14,096 bases of DNA, taken from positions 1 to 14,096 of the forward strand of contig JAVFAR010000073.1 in NCBI GenBank assembly GCA_034002365.1, written 5' to 3'. Of this stretch, positions 1-5,976 are shown in pieces. The translations under genes were made by a program, and so were the position numbers. The stretch is from Trichloromonas sp034002365 (GTDB lineage Bacteria; Desulfobacterota; Desulfuromonadia; Desulfuromonadales; Trichloromonadaceae). The notes under the pieces were generated by a model. The model was not told the DNA's origin. It was given only the letters and a program-made list of their open reading frames with translations, and made no database searches. Each line of letters opens with the position of its first letter. Position 1 is the stretch's first letter.

Positions 1-2
1 AA

Positions 3-1070
3 ATCCCCAAGCCCGGTGGCGGGGTGCGCATGCTCGGCATCCCCACGGTCATGGACCGGCTCATCCAGCAGGCCCTGTATCAGGTGCTGATGCCGTTGTT
101 CGATCCGGATTTCTCCGAACACTCGTATGGGTTTCGGCCCAAACGGAGTGCTCACCAAGCCATTCAAGCCGCTCGCAGGTATGTCGCCGGGGGGCAACGC
201 TGGGTGGTGGATGTGGATCTGGAGAAATTCTTTGACCGGGTAAATCACGACATCCTGATGTCGCGAATCGCCCGCAAGGTCAAGGATCGGCAGGTGTTGC
301 GACTTGTTCGCCGCTACCTGCAGGCCGGGATGCTCGAAGGCGGGATTGTTTCGCAGCGGGCCGAAGGGACGCCTCAAGGCGGCCCGCTTTCCCCTCTGCT
401 GTCGAATATCCTGCTCGACGAGTTGGATAAGGAGCTGGAAAGACGAGGTCATGCCTTCTGCCGGTTTGTCGGCGACTGCAACGTCTATGTGCGGAGTCGG
501 CGCGCCGCCGAGGGGGTGATGGCCTCGATGACCCAGTTCCTCGAAGGGCGGCTCAAGCTCAAGGTCAACGTCGCCAAAAGCGCCGTTGATCGTCCCTGGA
601 ACCGAACCTTTCTGGGCTACAGCATGACGTGGCACAAGAATCCGCGCATCAAAGTGTCGGATTCTTCGGTCGAACGTCTCAAAGCTGGATTGCGCCGGAT
701 CTTTCGGCGGGGCAGGGGAAGAAGCCTGCAACGGGTCATCGAGGAGAGCCAGCCGAAGCTTCGCGGATGGATCGCCTATTTCCGCCTGGCGGAGGTCAAA
801 GGGATCTTCGAAGATCTGGATGGATGGGTCAGGCGGAAACTGCGCTGCATTCTATGGCGCCAGTGGAAACGGCCCTACACCCGAGCCAGGAAACTGATGC
901 AGAGGGGATTACCGGAAAAGGTGGCCTGGAAATCGGCCACAAACGGACGAGGCCCCTGGTGGAACTCAGGAGCCTCGCACATGAACAATGCAATCCGGAA
1001 ATCTTACTTCGACAAAGCGGGGTTGGCGTCGTTAAGAGACCAGCTCCGACGCTTTCAGAACGCCGCGTGA
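3..1070 (+). CDS. ltrA: Group II intron reverse transcriptase/maturase, 5'-partial, altered YADD box
   Basis: This is the intron-encoded protein that helps its intron RNA splice and, when active, reverse-transcribes it into a new site. The reading frame is open to the window edge: codons from position 3 read IPKPGGGVRMLGIPTV, the usual start of the RT core, so the GTG at 24 is internal and the true start lies further left. Visible blocks, numbered from that GTG, are YGFRPKRSAHQAI, the first catalytic Asp region VVDVDLEKFFDRVNHD, GTPQGGPLSPLLSN, FLGY, the maturase domain X and a basic C-terminal DNA-binding region. There is no CxxC/HNH endonuclease. The box that is YADD in relatives reads FVGD (codons 465-476), so the first Asp of the pair is Gly. 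Polymerase activity is therefore doubtful, although splicing help may survive. The rest of the frame is intact, without stops or frameshifts. Confidence 0.93.
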   Translation: MPKPGGGVRMLGIPTVMDRLIQQALYQVLMPLFDPDFSEHSYGFRPKRSAHQAIQAARRYVAGGQRWVVDVDLEKFFDRVNHDILMSRIARKVKDRQVLRLVRRYLQAGMLEGGIVSQRAEGTPQGGPLSPLLSNILLDELDKELERRGHAFCRFVGDCNVYVRSRRAAEGVMASMTQFLEGRLKLKVNVAKSAVDRPWNRTFLGYSMTWHKNPRIKVSDSSVERLKAGLRRIFRRGRGRSLQRVIEESQPKLRGWIAYFRLAEVKGIFEDLDGWVRRKLRCILWRQWKRPYTRARKLMQRGLPEKVAWKSATNGRGPWWNSGASHMNNAIRKSYFDKAGLASLRDQLRRFQNAA

Positions 1071-1130
1071 ACCGCCGTGTACGGAACCGTACGCACGGTG
1101 GTGTGGGAGGACGGCGGGGTCCTACCCGAT
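1071..1130 (+). ncRNA. Group II intron domains V and VI with 3' splice boundary
   Basis: Domain V starts one base after the ORF stop. Its lower stem is accgccgt (1071-1078) with acggtggt (1095-1102). The upper stem is gtacg (1079-1083) with cgtac (1088-1092) around a gaac loop. A two-base gc bulge (1093-1094) sits on the 3' strand, as in catalytic domain V. Domain VI pairs gggaggac (1105-1112) with gtcct and ccc (1119-1127), leaving A1124 unpaired as the expected branch-point adenosine. The intron would end at AT 1129-1130, a normal AY 3' end. Pairings were worked out by eye; the catalytic RNA looks intact even though the protein motif is altered. Confidence 0.8.
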
Positions 1131-1147
1131 TCTTTCGGTCTTGCCGC

Positions 1148-2599
1148 TCAGGAAAGTTCCTGTTCCTTCGGCGGAGGGCCGTCGAGGGGGAGGCTGACGG
1201 TGAAGGTGCTCCCCCGATTCGGTTCCGAGGCGACTTCAATCCGGCCGCCGTGCGCCTCGACGATCCATTTGACGATGGAAAGGCCCAGGCCGCTGCCGCC
1301 GATGTCGCGATTGCGGGCTTCGTCGATACGGTAGAAGCGGTCGAAGAGATGGGGCAGGTGCTCGGCGGCGATGCCGAAGCCGGTGTCGACCACGCGGATG
1401 CGGGCAAAGCGGCCGTCACTGGCCAGATGGATCGCCACCCGGCCGCCGTCGGGGGTGTACTTGACGGCGTTGGAGACCAGATTGAGGAGCATACGGTGCA
1501 GTTGCAGCTGGTCGGCGCGCAGGTGGATTTCCCGGTTCACTTCCAAATGCAGGGTGAATTCGATCCCCTTGGGCTCGCTTAGGGTTTTCCCCTGCAGGTA
1601 GAGATCCTGGAGCAGGTCGTTGAGATTGACGTCGGCCAGGGCCAGGGGGATTTCCCCCGCCTCGCTCTTGGCCAGGGCCAGCAGATCCTCGATGATCCGG
1701 CTCATGCGGTCGATCTCTTCCAGGTTCGATTCGAGGGTGGCGCGCAGTTCCTCGGGGTTTTTCGCCCAGCGCAAGGCCACTTCCGTTTCACCGCGCAAAA
1801 TCGCCAGAGGGGTGCGCAGCTCGTGGGAGGCGTCGGCGGTGAACTGGCGGACCTTGGTGAAGGCCTCCTCCAGCCGTTCGAGCATCGAATTGAAGGTTTC
1901 CTGCAGTTCGGAAATCTCGTCCCGGCAGTGATTTACCGGCAGGCGTTCGGAAAGGTTTTCCGCCCTGATCCGCTGGACTGCGTGGGTGATGCGCCGCACC
2001 GGGGAGAGGGCGCGGCCGGTCACGAACCAGCCCCCGACGGAGAGGACGAGCAGCAGCAGGGGGCTGTAAACGGAAAGTTGCCAGCGATGCTCCCGCAGGG
2101 TTTTGAACAGGGGGCTCAGGTCTTCCGCGACCTGGACCACGTCCCGGTCGTGGTCGTCGACATCCAGGGGATAGGTCAGCAGGCGCAGGGGTTTGTCGTC
2201 GCCGAAATAGACGGTTTCAAAGAGGGGCTGTTGACCGCGCGCCGCCCGCAGGGCGTCGGCGCTGATGGGCAGGCGGGCATCCAGCAGATTACTGGTGTGG
2301 CAGACGATGTCGCCGTATTCGTCGACGAACTGGACGAATTCGTTCCAGTTATGTTCGCGGATGAAGGTTTCGAGCTTTTGGCAGGCGTCATTCTGATTGT
2401 TGCCCTGCGATTCCACCAGGTGGAAGGAGATCACGTCGTTGGCGACCATCAGCAGCTTGTCGTCTACATGCCCCAGCAGATTTCGCGACAAGGTCCAGTC
2501 CCAGTACACACCGCTGGCCGTCAGGATGACGGCCAGGGTGATGACGTACCAGAATGTCAGGCGGAACCGGACCGAGCCGGGACAGGGGAACCCGGCCAA
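1148..2599 (-). CDS. Two-component sensor histidine kinase (CusS/OmpR-partner type)
   Basis: This is a membrane sensor kinase of 483 residues. TM1 is about residues 15-34, a periplasmic sensor loop spans about 35-174, TM2 about 175-195, and HAMP about 195-248. HisKA carries the H-box ASHELRTPLA with phospho-acceptor H259. The ATPase domain shows the N-box LLNLVSNAVKY (N373, N377), G1 DTGFG at 405, the F-box LFDRFYR and G2 GSGLGL at 435. The start is a TTG: the motif AAGGAGG lies six bases before it, inside the last codons of the response-regulator gene, and only one base separates the regulator's stop from the TTG, so the two are translationally coupled. The loop has no recognisable ligand domain. 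Its two-TM layout resembles heavy-metal kinases such as CusS, but no metal-binding motif is visible, so the signal is unknown. A group II intron ends 17 bp past its stop. Confidence 0.95.
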   Translation of the reverse strand: MAGFPCPGSVRFRLTFWYVITLAVILTASGVYWDWTLSRNLLGHVDDKLLMVANDVISFHLVESQGNNQNDACQKLETFIREHNWNEFVQFVDEYGDIVCHTSNLLDARLPISADALRAARGQQPLFETVYFGDDKPLRLLTYPLDVDDHDRDVVQVAEDLSPLFKTLREHRWQLSVYSPLLLLVLSVGGWFVTGRALSPVRRITHAVQRIRAENLSERLPVNHCRDEISELQETFNSMLERLEEAFTKVRQFTADASHELRTPLAILRGETEVALRWAKNPEELRATLESNLEEIDRMSRIIEDLLALAKSEAGEIPLALADVNLNDLLQDLYLQGKTLSEPKGIEFTLHLEVNREIHLRADQLQLHRMLLNLVSNAVKYTPDGGRVAIHLASDGRFARIRVVDTGFGIAAEHLPHLFDRFYRIDEARNRDIGGSGLGLSIVKWIVEAHGGRIEVASEPNRGSTFTVSLPLDGPPPKEQELS

Positions 2600-2600
2600 G

Positions 2601-3272
2601 TTATTCCTCCTTGAGAACGTAGCCCGCGCCCCGGACGGTGTGGATCAGTTTTTTGTCGAAGTCCTTGTCCACTTTCTTGCGCAGGTAGTTGACGTAGACG
2701 TCGATGATGTTGGTAAAAGAATCGAAGGTGTAGTCCCAGACATGCTCGGCGATCATCGTCCGGGTCAGGGTCTGGTTGGGGTTGCGCATGAAGTATTCGA
2801 GCAGCGCATATTCCTTCGCGGTGAGATCGATTTCCTTGTTGCTGCGCCAGACCTTGTGGGCTACCGGGTCGAGACGCAGGTCGGCGAAGTGGATCTCCGC
2901 CCCCCGATCCTGTCCCCCCCGGCGCAGCAGGGCACGCACCCGGGCCAGCAGTTCGGCGAAGGCAAAGGGTTTGGTCAGGTAGTCGTCGCTCCCCGAGTCG
3001 AGACCGGAAACGATATCGTCGACCGTATCCTTCGCCGTCAGGCACAGCACCGGCGCGCTCATCCCCTTTTCCCGCAGCTCGCGGACCACGGTCAGTCCGT
3101 CCTTCTTCGGCAGCATGACATCCATCAGGATCAGGTCGTAGGGGTTGGTTTCGGCCATGTAGCGCCCTTCCTCGCCATCGTAGGCGACATCCACCATAAA
3201 CCCCTCTTCTTCGAGGCCGCGCTTGATGAAGCTGGCAACTTTTTTCTCGTCTTCGACGACCAGAATTCTCAT
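2601..3272 (-). CDS. OmpR/PhoB-family response regulator
   Basis: This is a 223-residue transcription factor. The receiver domain (about 1-115) has acidic residues near VVEDE, phospho-acceptor D51 in ILMDVMLP, switch T79 and conserved K101 (LTKPF). The C-terminal winged helix (about 125-222) includes DLTAKEYALLEYFMRNPNQTLTR and ends with the typical GAGYVL. I chose the ATG at 3272 (MRILVVEDE), preceded by AAGGAG at six bases spacing, rather than an upstream ATG that would add 18 residues not seen in this family. The partner kinase follows after one base. PSRP lies 60 bp upstream on the same strand with no terminator between, so the three genes are probably co-transcribed. It is closest in style to CusR/CopR regulators; its target genes are not evident here. 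Confidence 0.95.
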   Translation of the reverse strand: MRILVVEDEKKVASFIKRGLEEEGFMVDVAYDGEEGRYMAETNPYDLILMDVMLPKKDGLTVVRELREKGMSAPVLCLTAKDTVDDIVSGLDSGSDDYLTKPFAFAELLARVRALLRRGGQDRGAEIHFADLRLDPVAHKVWRSNKEIDLTAKEYALLEYFMRNPNQTLTRTMIAEHVWDYTFDSFTNIIDVYVNYLRKKVDKDFDKKLIHTVRGAGYVLKEE

Positions 3273-3332
3273 ATTCAACTCCTTCTCTTGTTTGATTCCG
3301 ACGGGCGGTATTCCTATGGAAGACATGCGGCT

Positions 3333-4139
3333 TTATTTCAGTTTAAGTTTGACCAGAACCTCGTTGGCGGTCTCTTCCACCGCCTTGCCCGAAACGTCGA
3401 TCACCACCCAGGGATGGCGGCGAAAAAAGGCCCGGGCGTGGCGCAGTTCATCCTCGATTTCGGCGAAGTCGGCGTAGGCGGCCTTGGAGTCCATGCCCAG
3501 ATGTTTCAGGCGCGTCACCCGCATCTCCACCAGGCGCTGAGGGTCGATGATCAACCCCACCACCCGCTTGGGATCGACGTCGAACAGCTCCTTGGGTGGA
3601 TCGATCCCTTTGACCAGCGGCACGTTGGCAACCTTCCAGCCGGCGTGGGCAAGATAGATGGAGAGCGGTGTCTTGCTGCTGCGCGAAACCCCCACCAGGA
3701 CAATGTCGGCCTTGGGCAGATGAGCGGTTTCCTGGCCGTCGTCGTGCTTGACGGTAAACTCCACGGCCTCGATGCGGCGGAAGTAATCTTCGTCGATGCC
3801 ATGGAGCAGGCCCGGTGTTTCCCGGGGGGAGAGGCCAAAAAACTCGGTGATTTTCATCAGCAGGGGGGTGATCAGGTCGATACAGGGCAGCCCCAGGGAG
3901 TCGCATTCATCATGCACCAGGCGTGCCAGTTCACGGTTGACGATGGTGTAAACCACCATCCCCCGGGCCGCGAGGATTTCGTCAAGGGCTTCGTATACCT
4001 GGTTTTTGCTGCGCACATGGCTGATGCGACGCAGACGCACATCCCGGTCGCCGAATTGGAGAAGGGCCGCCATCACCATCTTTTCGGCGGTTTCGCCGGT
4101 AGCGTCCGAGAGCAGGAAGACGATTTTTGGGTTGGACAT
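3333..4139 (-). CDS. ppsR: Pyruvate,phosphate dikinase / PEP synthase regulatory protein (DUF299, PSRP)
   Basis: This is a 268-residue cytosolic bifunctional enzyme. In known members it uses ADP to phosphorylate a threonine of PEP synthetase or PPDK (inactivation) and uses Pi to remove that phosphate by phosphorolysis (reactivation), so it sets flux between pyruvate and PEP. Family marks seen are the N-terminal LLSDATGETAE and the P-loop-like GVSRSSKTP at 150-158, followed by the conserved stretch to LVKGIDPP. Length is normal for the family (about 270). The ATG at 4139 has GAGGA about six bases upstream. Its substrate enzyme is not in the window, so whether it acts on PpsA or PPDK cannot be decided. 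It heads a run with a response regulator and a sensor kinase, an unusual link between a two-component system and carbon-flux control. Confidence 0.93.
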   Translation of the reverse strand: MSNPKIVFLLSDATGETAEKMVMAALLQFGDRDVRLRRISHVRSKNQVYEALDEILAARGMVVYTIVNRELARLVHDECDSLGLPCIDLITPLLMKITEFFGLSPRETPGLLHGIDEDYFRRIEAVEFTVKHDDGQETAHLPKADIVLVGVSRSSKTPLSIYLAHAGWKVANVPLVKGIDPPKELFDVDPKRVVGLIIDPQRLVEMRVTRLKHLGMDSKAAYADFAEIEDELRHARAFFRRHPWVVIDVSGKAVEETANEVLVKLKLK

Positions 4140-4167
4140 CGCGAGTCCTCATGAAAGAGCCGTCACA

Positions 4168-4195
4168 ATTCTAGCATGACAACCGTTCCATGCAA
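4168..4195 (-). promoter_or_regulatory. Proximal sigma-70-like promoter (extended -10) for the PSRP operon
   Basis: On the minus strand, TTGCAT (4190-4195), a 16-base spacer and TAGAAT (4168-4173) form a promoter. TGC directly before the -10 makes it an extended -10 element. Transcription would start near 4161, giving a leader of about 22 bases with the GAGGA ribosome site. The weak -35 (3 of 6) is offset by the good -10 (5 of 6). Confidence 0.5.
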
Positions 4196-4314
4196 GAAGA
4201 GGAGGAGAGGGGATGAGGCGCCGCGATTCATCTTGAACGCGGTGATGAAATCGATGGTTTGCGAAGTGTGTAAATAAATAAACCACAAAAGGTAATTCGC
4301 TCATTAAATACAAT

Positions 4315-4329
4315 GGGTTAATTAAACCC
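4315..4329. promoter_or_regulatory. Operator-like palindrome over the distal PSRP promoter
   Basis: The arms gggtt and aaccc flank the AT-only centre aatta. The site overlaps the -10 of the distal promoter, the right place for a repressor. The binding protein is unknown; the neighbouring OmpR-family regulator would normally prefer direct repeats, which makes it a weak candidate. Confidence 0.4.
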
Positions 4330-4349
4330 GAAAGATGTGATTCTGTCAA
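4321..4349 (-). promoter_or_regulatory. Distal sigma-70 promoter for the PSRP-regulator-kinase operon
   Basis: The minus strand carries a perfect -35 TTGACA (4344-4349), a 17-base spacer and TTTAAT (4321-4326) as a 5-of-6 -10. The predicted start is near 4313, leaving a leader of about 174 bases before PSRP. A palindrome (4315-4329) covers the -10 and the bases just after it, so a repressor could act here. Confidence 0.65.
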
Positions 4350-4363
4350 GATTTTTTAGCGGC

Positions 4364-4391
4364 TTGCCCCCTGCTCCCCTTCGGGCATACT
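4364..4391 (+). promoter_or_regulatory. Possible sigma-70-like promoter for the flavocytochrome gene
   Basis: TTGCCC (4364-4369) and CATACT (4386-4391) are spaced by 16 bases and would start transcription about 45 bases before the ATG at 4443. Matches are modest (4 of 6 in the -10), and other registers such as TACTTT or TATAGG are possible. It lies back to back with the distal PSRP promoter. Confidence 0.3.
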
Positions 4392-4442
4392 TTATAGGTA
4401 ACGGCAATCCCGCCGTCATCCCTTCGCTATGGGTCAAACTTC

Positions 4443-5759
4443 ATGCGTCCTTATCTTCGCGCGACCTTCTGGATTCTCCTCTATCTGCTGCTGGTCCTCG
4501 CTCCGCTCTTCGTCCTGCTGCTCGGTCCCAAGCCCGCCGGTTACGGTTTCCGGTTCGATCTTTCCCTGGCGCTGGGCTTTGCCGCCACCGCCATGATGGC
4601 GATCATGTTCCTGCTCACCGCGCGCTTTCAGCGGGCCACCGCCCCTTTCGGCATCGATCTCGTCTACTACTTCCACCGCCTCGCCTCCATCGGGGCCTTT
4701 ACCTTCGCCACCCTCCATCCCCTGCTCCTCTTTTACGAAGAACCGACGCTATGGGGGGTAATTCTGGACGGCACCTTGCCGTTGCATCTGTGGACGGGGC
4801 TCGTTTCCTGGGTGGCGATGGCGGCGCTGATGGTTTCCTCGCTGTGGCGGAAACCCTTGCGCATCCATTACGACACCTGGCGGATCGCCCATGTGCTGCT
4901 GGCGCTGACGGCGCTCCTGCTGGGGGTGGCGCATATCGTCGGGATCGGCCATTACAGCGCCGTTCCCTGGAAGACCTGGCTGTGGCTGGGTATCGCTCTC
5001 TCCTGCCTGGCCGTGGTCATTCGCGTGCGGCTCATCAAGCCCCTGCAACTGCTGCGCCGCCCCTGGCGGGTGACCCGGGTCATCGAAGAACGGGGCAGCA
5101 GCTGGAGTCTGGTGCTGCGCCCCGAGGGGCACGGCGGCTTCCGCTATCTGCCGGGACAGTTCGCCTGGCTGACCTTGCGGAGCTCTCCCTTCGCCATGCG
5201 CGAACATCCTTTCTCCATCTCCTCCAGCGCCGCCACCCCCGGGGAGATTTCCTTCACCATCAAGGAGTTGGGGGATTTCACCAACCGCATCGGCGAGATC
5301 CAGGCGGGAGAACCGGCCTGGATCGACGGCCCTTACGGCACCTTCAGTGTCGATATCAGCCCAGCGCCCGGCTATGTCTTCGTCGCCGGCGGGGTTGGCA
5401 TCGCCCCGATCATGAGCATGCTGCGCACCCTCGCCGAGCGCCACGATGGCCGCCCCCTGATCCTTTTCTACGCCTACCACACCTGGGAACGGGCCACTTT
5501 CCGCGAAGAACTGGAAGAGTTGCGCAGCCGGCTCGACCTGACCATCGTCTATGTGCTGAGCGAACCCCCCGCCGACTGGGAGGGAGAGCGGGGCCTGCTG
5601 CGCGACGAGATTTTCGCCCGCCGGCTTCCCGAGGACCGGGCCGTGCGCGAGTGTTTCATCTGCGGCCCCACGCCGATGATCGCCGTGGCGGAAAAGGCCC
5701 TGGCCCGGCAGGGGATCCCGCCCACCCACATCCATTCGGAAATCTTCGACCTGGTCTGA
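4443..5759 (+). CDS. Ferric-reductase/NOX-like transmembrane flavocytochrome (FAD/NAD(P)-binding)
   Basis: This 438-residue inner-membrane oxidoreductase would pass electrons from NAD(P)H via FAD to haem and on to an acceptor. The N-terminal half has six hydrophobic helices (about 8-28, 42-60, 77-98, 113-133, 148-167, 179-195). Two histidine pairs, H78/H92 and H150/H164, are each 14 residues apart, the arrangement that ligates two haems in the FRD/NOX superfamily. The C-terminal half is an FNR-type module: FAD motif REHPFSIS (253-260), GPYGTF (296-301), nucleotide motif VAGGVGIAPI (314-323), CGPTPM (407-412) and a terminal E-I-F. No 2Fe-2S cluster motif is present. The ATG at 4443 has no clear SD, but no upstream in-frame start exists nearby and the first helix begins directly. 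A 30-codon membrane ORF follows after 10 bases. The acceptor (iron, oxygen, quinone or a periplasmic partner) cannot be told. Confidence 0.9.
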   Translation: MRPYLRATFWILLYLLLVLAPLFVLLLGPKPAGYGFRFDLSLALGFAATAMMAIMFLLTARFQRATAPFGIDLVYYFHRLASIGAFTFATLHPLLLFYEEPTLWGVILDGTLPLHLWTGLVSWVAMAALMVSSLWRKPLRIHYDTWRIAHVLLALTALLLGVAHIVGIGHYSAVPWKTWLWLGIALSCLAVVIRVRLIKPLQLLRRPWRVTRVIEERGSSWSLVLRPEGHGGFRYLPGQFAWLTLRSSPFAMREHPFSISSSAATPGEISFTIKELGDFTNRIGEIQAGEPAWIDGPYGTFSVDISPAPGYVFVAGGVGIAPIMSMLRTLAERHDGRPLILFYAYHTWERATFREELEELRSRLDLTIVYVLSEPPADWEGERGLLRDEIFARRLPEDRAVRECFICGPTPMIAVAEKALARQGIPPTHIHSEIFDLV

Positions 5760-5769
5760 GGAGCCCCCC

Positions 5770-5862
5770 ATGCGCCTGCGCTTTGCCCAGATTCTCGCTC
5801 TCGTCAGTACCCTGCTTCTGCTGCTCTTGTCGATCCTCTTCGCCCTGGTGCAGAATCCCTGA
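5770..5862 (+). CDS. 30-residue single-helix membrane protein (hypothetical)
   Basis: A short frame, MRLRFAQILA onward, encodes one leucine-rich helix (about residues 6-27, including a run of six Leu) and ends in QNP. Two arginines at the N-terminus and none after the helix predict a cytoplasmic N-terminus by the positive-inside rule. The start has a strong GAGGAG six bases before the ATG, overlapping the stop of the flavocytochrome gene, so translation is likely coupled to it. A strong terminator follows 42 bases after the stop. I recognise no family. A small subunit that steadies or assembles the flavocytochrome is a reasonable inference from position alone. It is easily missed because of its length. 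Confidence 0.65.
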   Translation: MRLRFAQILALVSTLLLLLLSILFALVQNP

Positions 5863-5883
5863 CAACCATCAAATTGTGGGACT

Positions 5884-5898
5884 ACGGTGAATCACCGT
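5884..5898. repeat. 15-bp palindrome upstream of the terminator
   Basis: The sequence acggtga, a, tcaccgt is a perfect inverted repeat with a single central base, lying between the small membrane ORF and the terminator. The one-base centre is too tight for a stable hairpin of full length, so a protein site or a cruciform-type element is as likely as an RNA structure. Confidence 0.5.
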
Positions 5899-5904
5899 GG
5901 CAAT

Positions 5905-5946
5905 AAAAAACGCCGCTGTCCCTCACTCGGAACAGCGGCGTTTTTC
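5905..5946. terminator. Bidirectional rho-independent terminator
   Basis: The arms cgccgctgt (5911-5919) and acagcggcg (5932-5940) form a nine-pair GC-rich stem. It is flanked by six A on the left and five T on the right, so it ends transcripts on both strands. It would stop the plus-strand flavocytochrome/small-ORF message and the minus-strand RdgC message that converge here. Confidence 0.9.
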
Positions 5947-5976
5947 GTGAACTGAAATTTTTCGCGCTGAGGCCGT

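Larger units (their letters stand above)
1..1130 (+). mobile_element. Group II intron (class IIC-like), 3' portion; 5' part outside window
   Basis: The stretch holds an intron-encoded protein ORF followed at once by a domain V and domain VI pair, the standard 3' end of a bacterial group II retroelement. The protein resembles the class IIC RT of the Geobacillus GsI-IIC type as I remember it and has no HNH endonuclease tail, which fits IIC. The likely intron 3' end is the AT at 1129-1130, six to seven bases after a bulged A (1124) in the domain VI hairpin. The 3' exon then starts with tctttcggtc and reaches the sensor-kinase stop codon 17 bp later. The intron runs convergent to that kinase gene. 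The 5' splice site, the RNA domains I-IV and the target site lie to the left of the window, so mobility and class cannot be settled here. Confidence 0.85.
4140..4442. other. Divergent intergenic region between PSRP and the flavocytochrome gene
   Basis: These 303 bases contain no convincing gene. The 66-codon minus-strand frame inside has no ribosome site and no family resemblance. The block 4255-4350 is markedly more AT-rich than its surroundings and holds the distal minus-strand promoter. Nearer to PSRP lie a purine-rich run (about 4194-4217) and the proximal promoter. A possible plus-strand promoter sits at 4364-4391. Confidence 0.6.

Noticed and set aside
3273..3326. 18-residue N-terminal extension of the response regulator
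   Set aside because: Receiver domains start at MRILVVEDE, where a well-placed AAGGAG is found; the extension contains that SD.
2397..4154. 585-codon plus-strand frame
   Set aside because: Antisense shadow of the response regulator and PSRP genes; no family features.
4149..4349. 66-codon minus-strand frame in the intergenic region
   Set aside because: No convincing ribosome site, no recognisable domain, and it spans two promoter elements.
4749..5771. 340-codon minus-strand frame
   Set aside because: Antisense shadow of the flavocytochrome gene, which has clear haem and FAD motifs.
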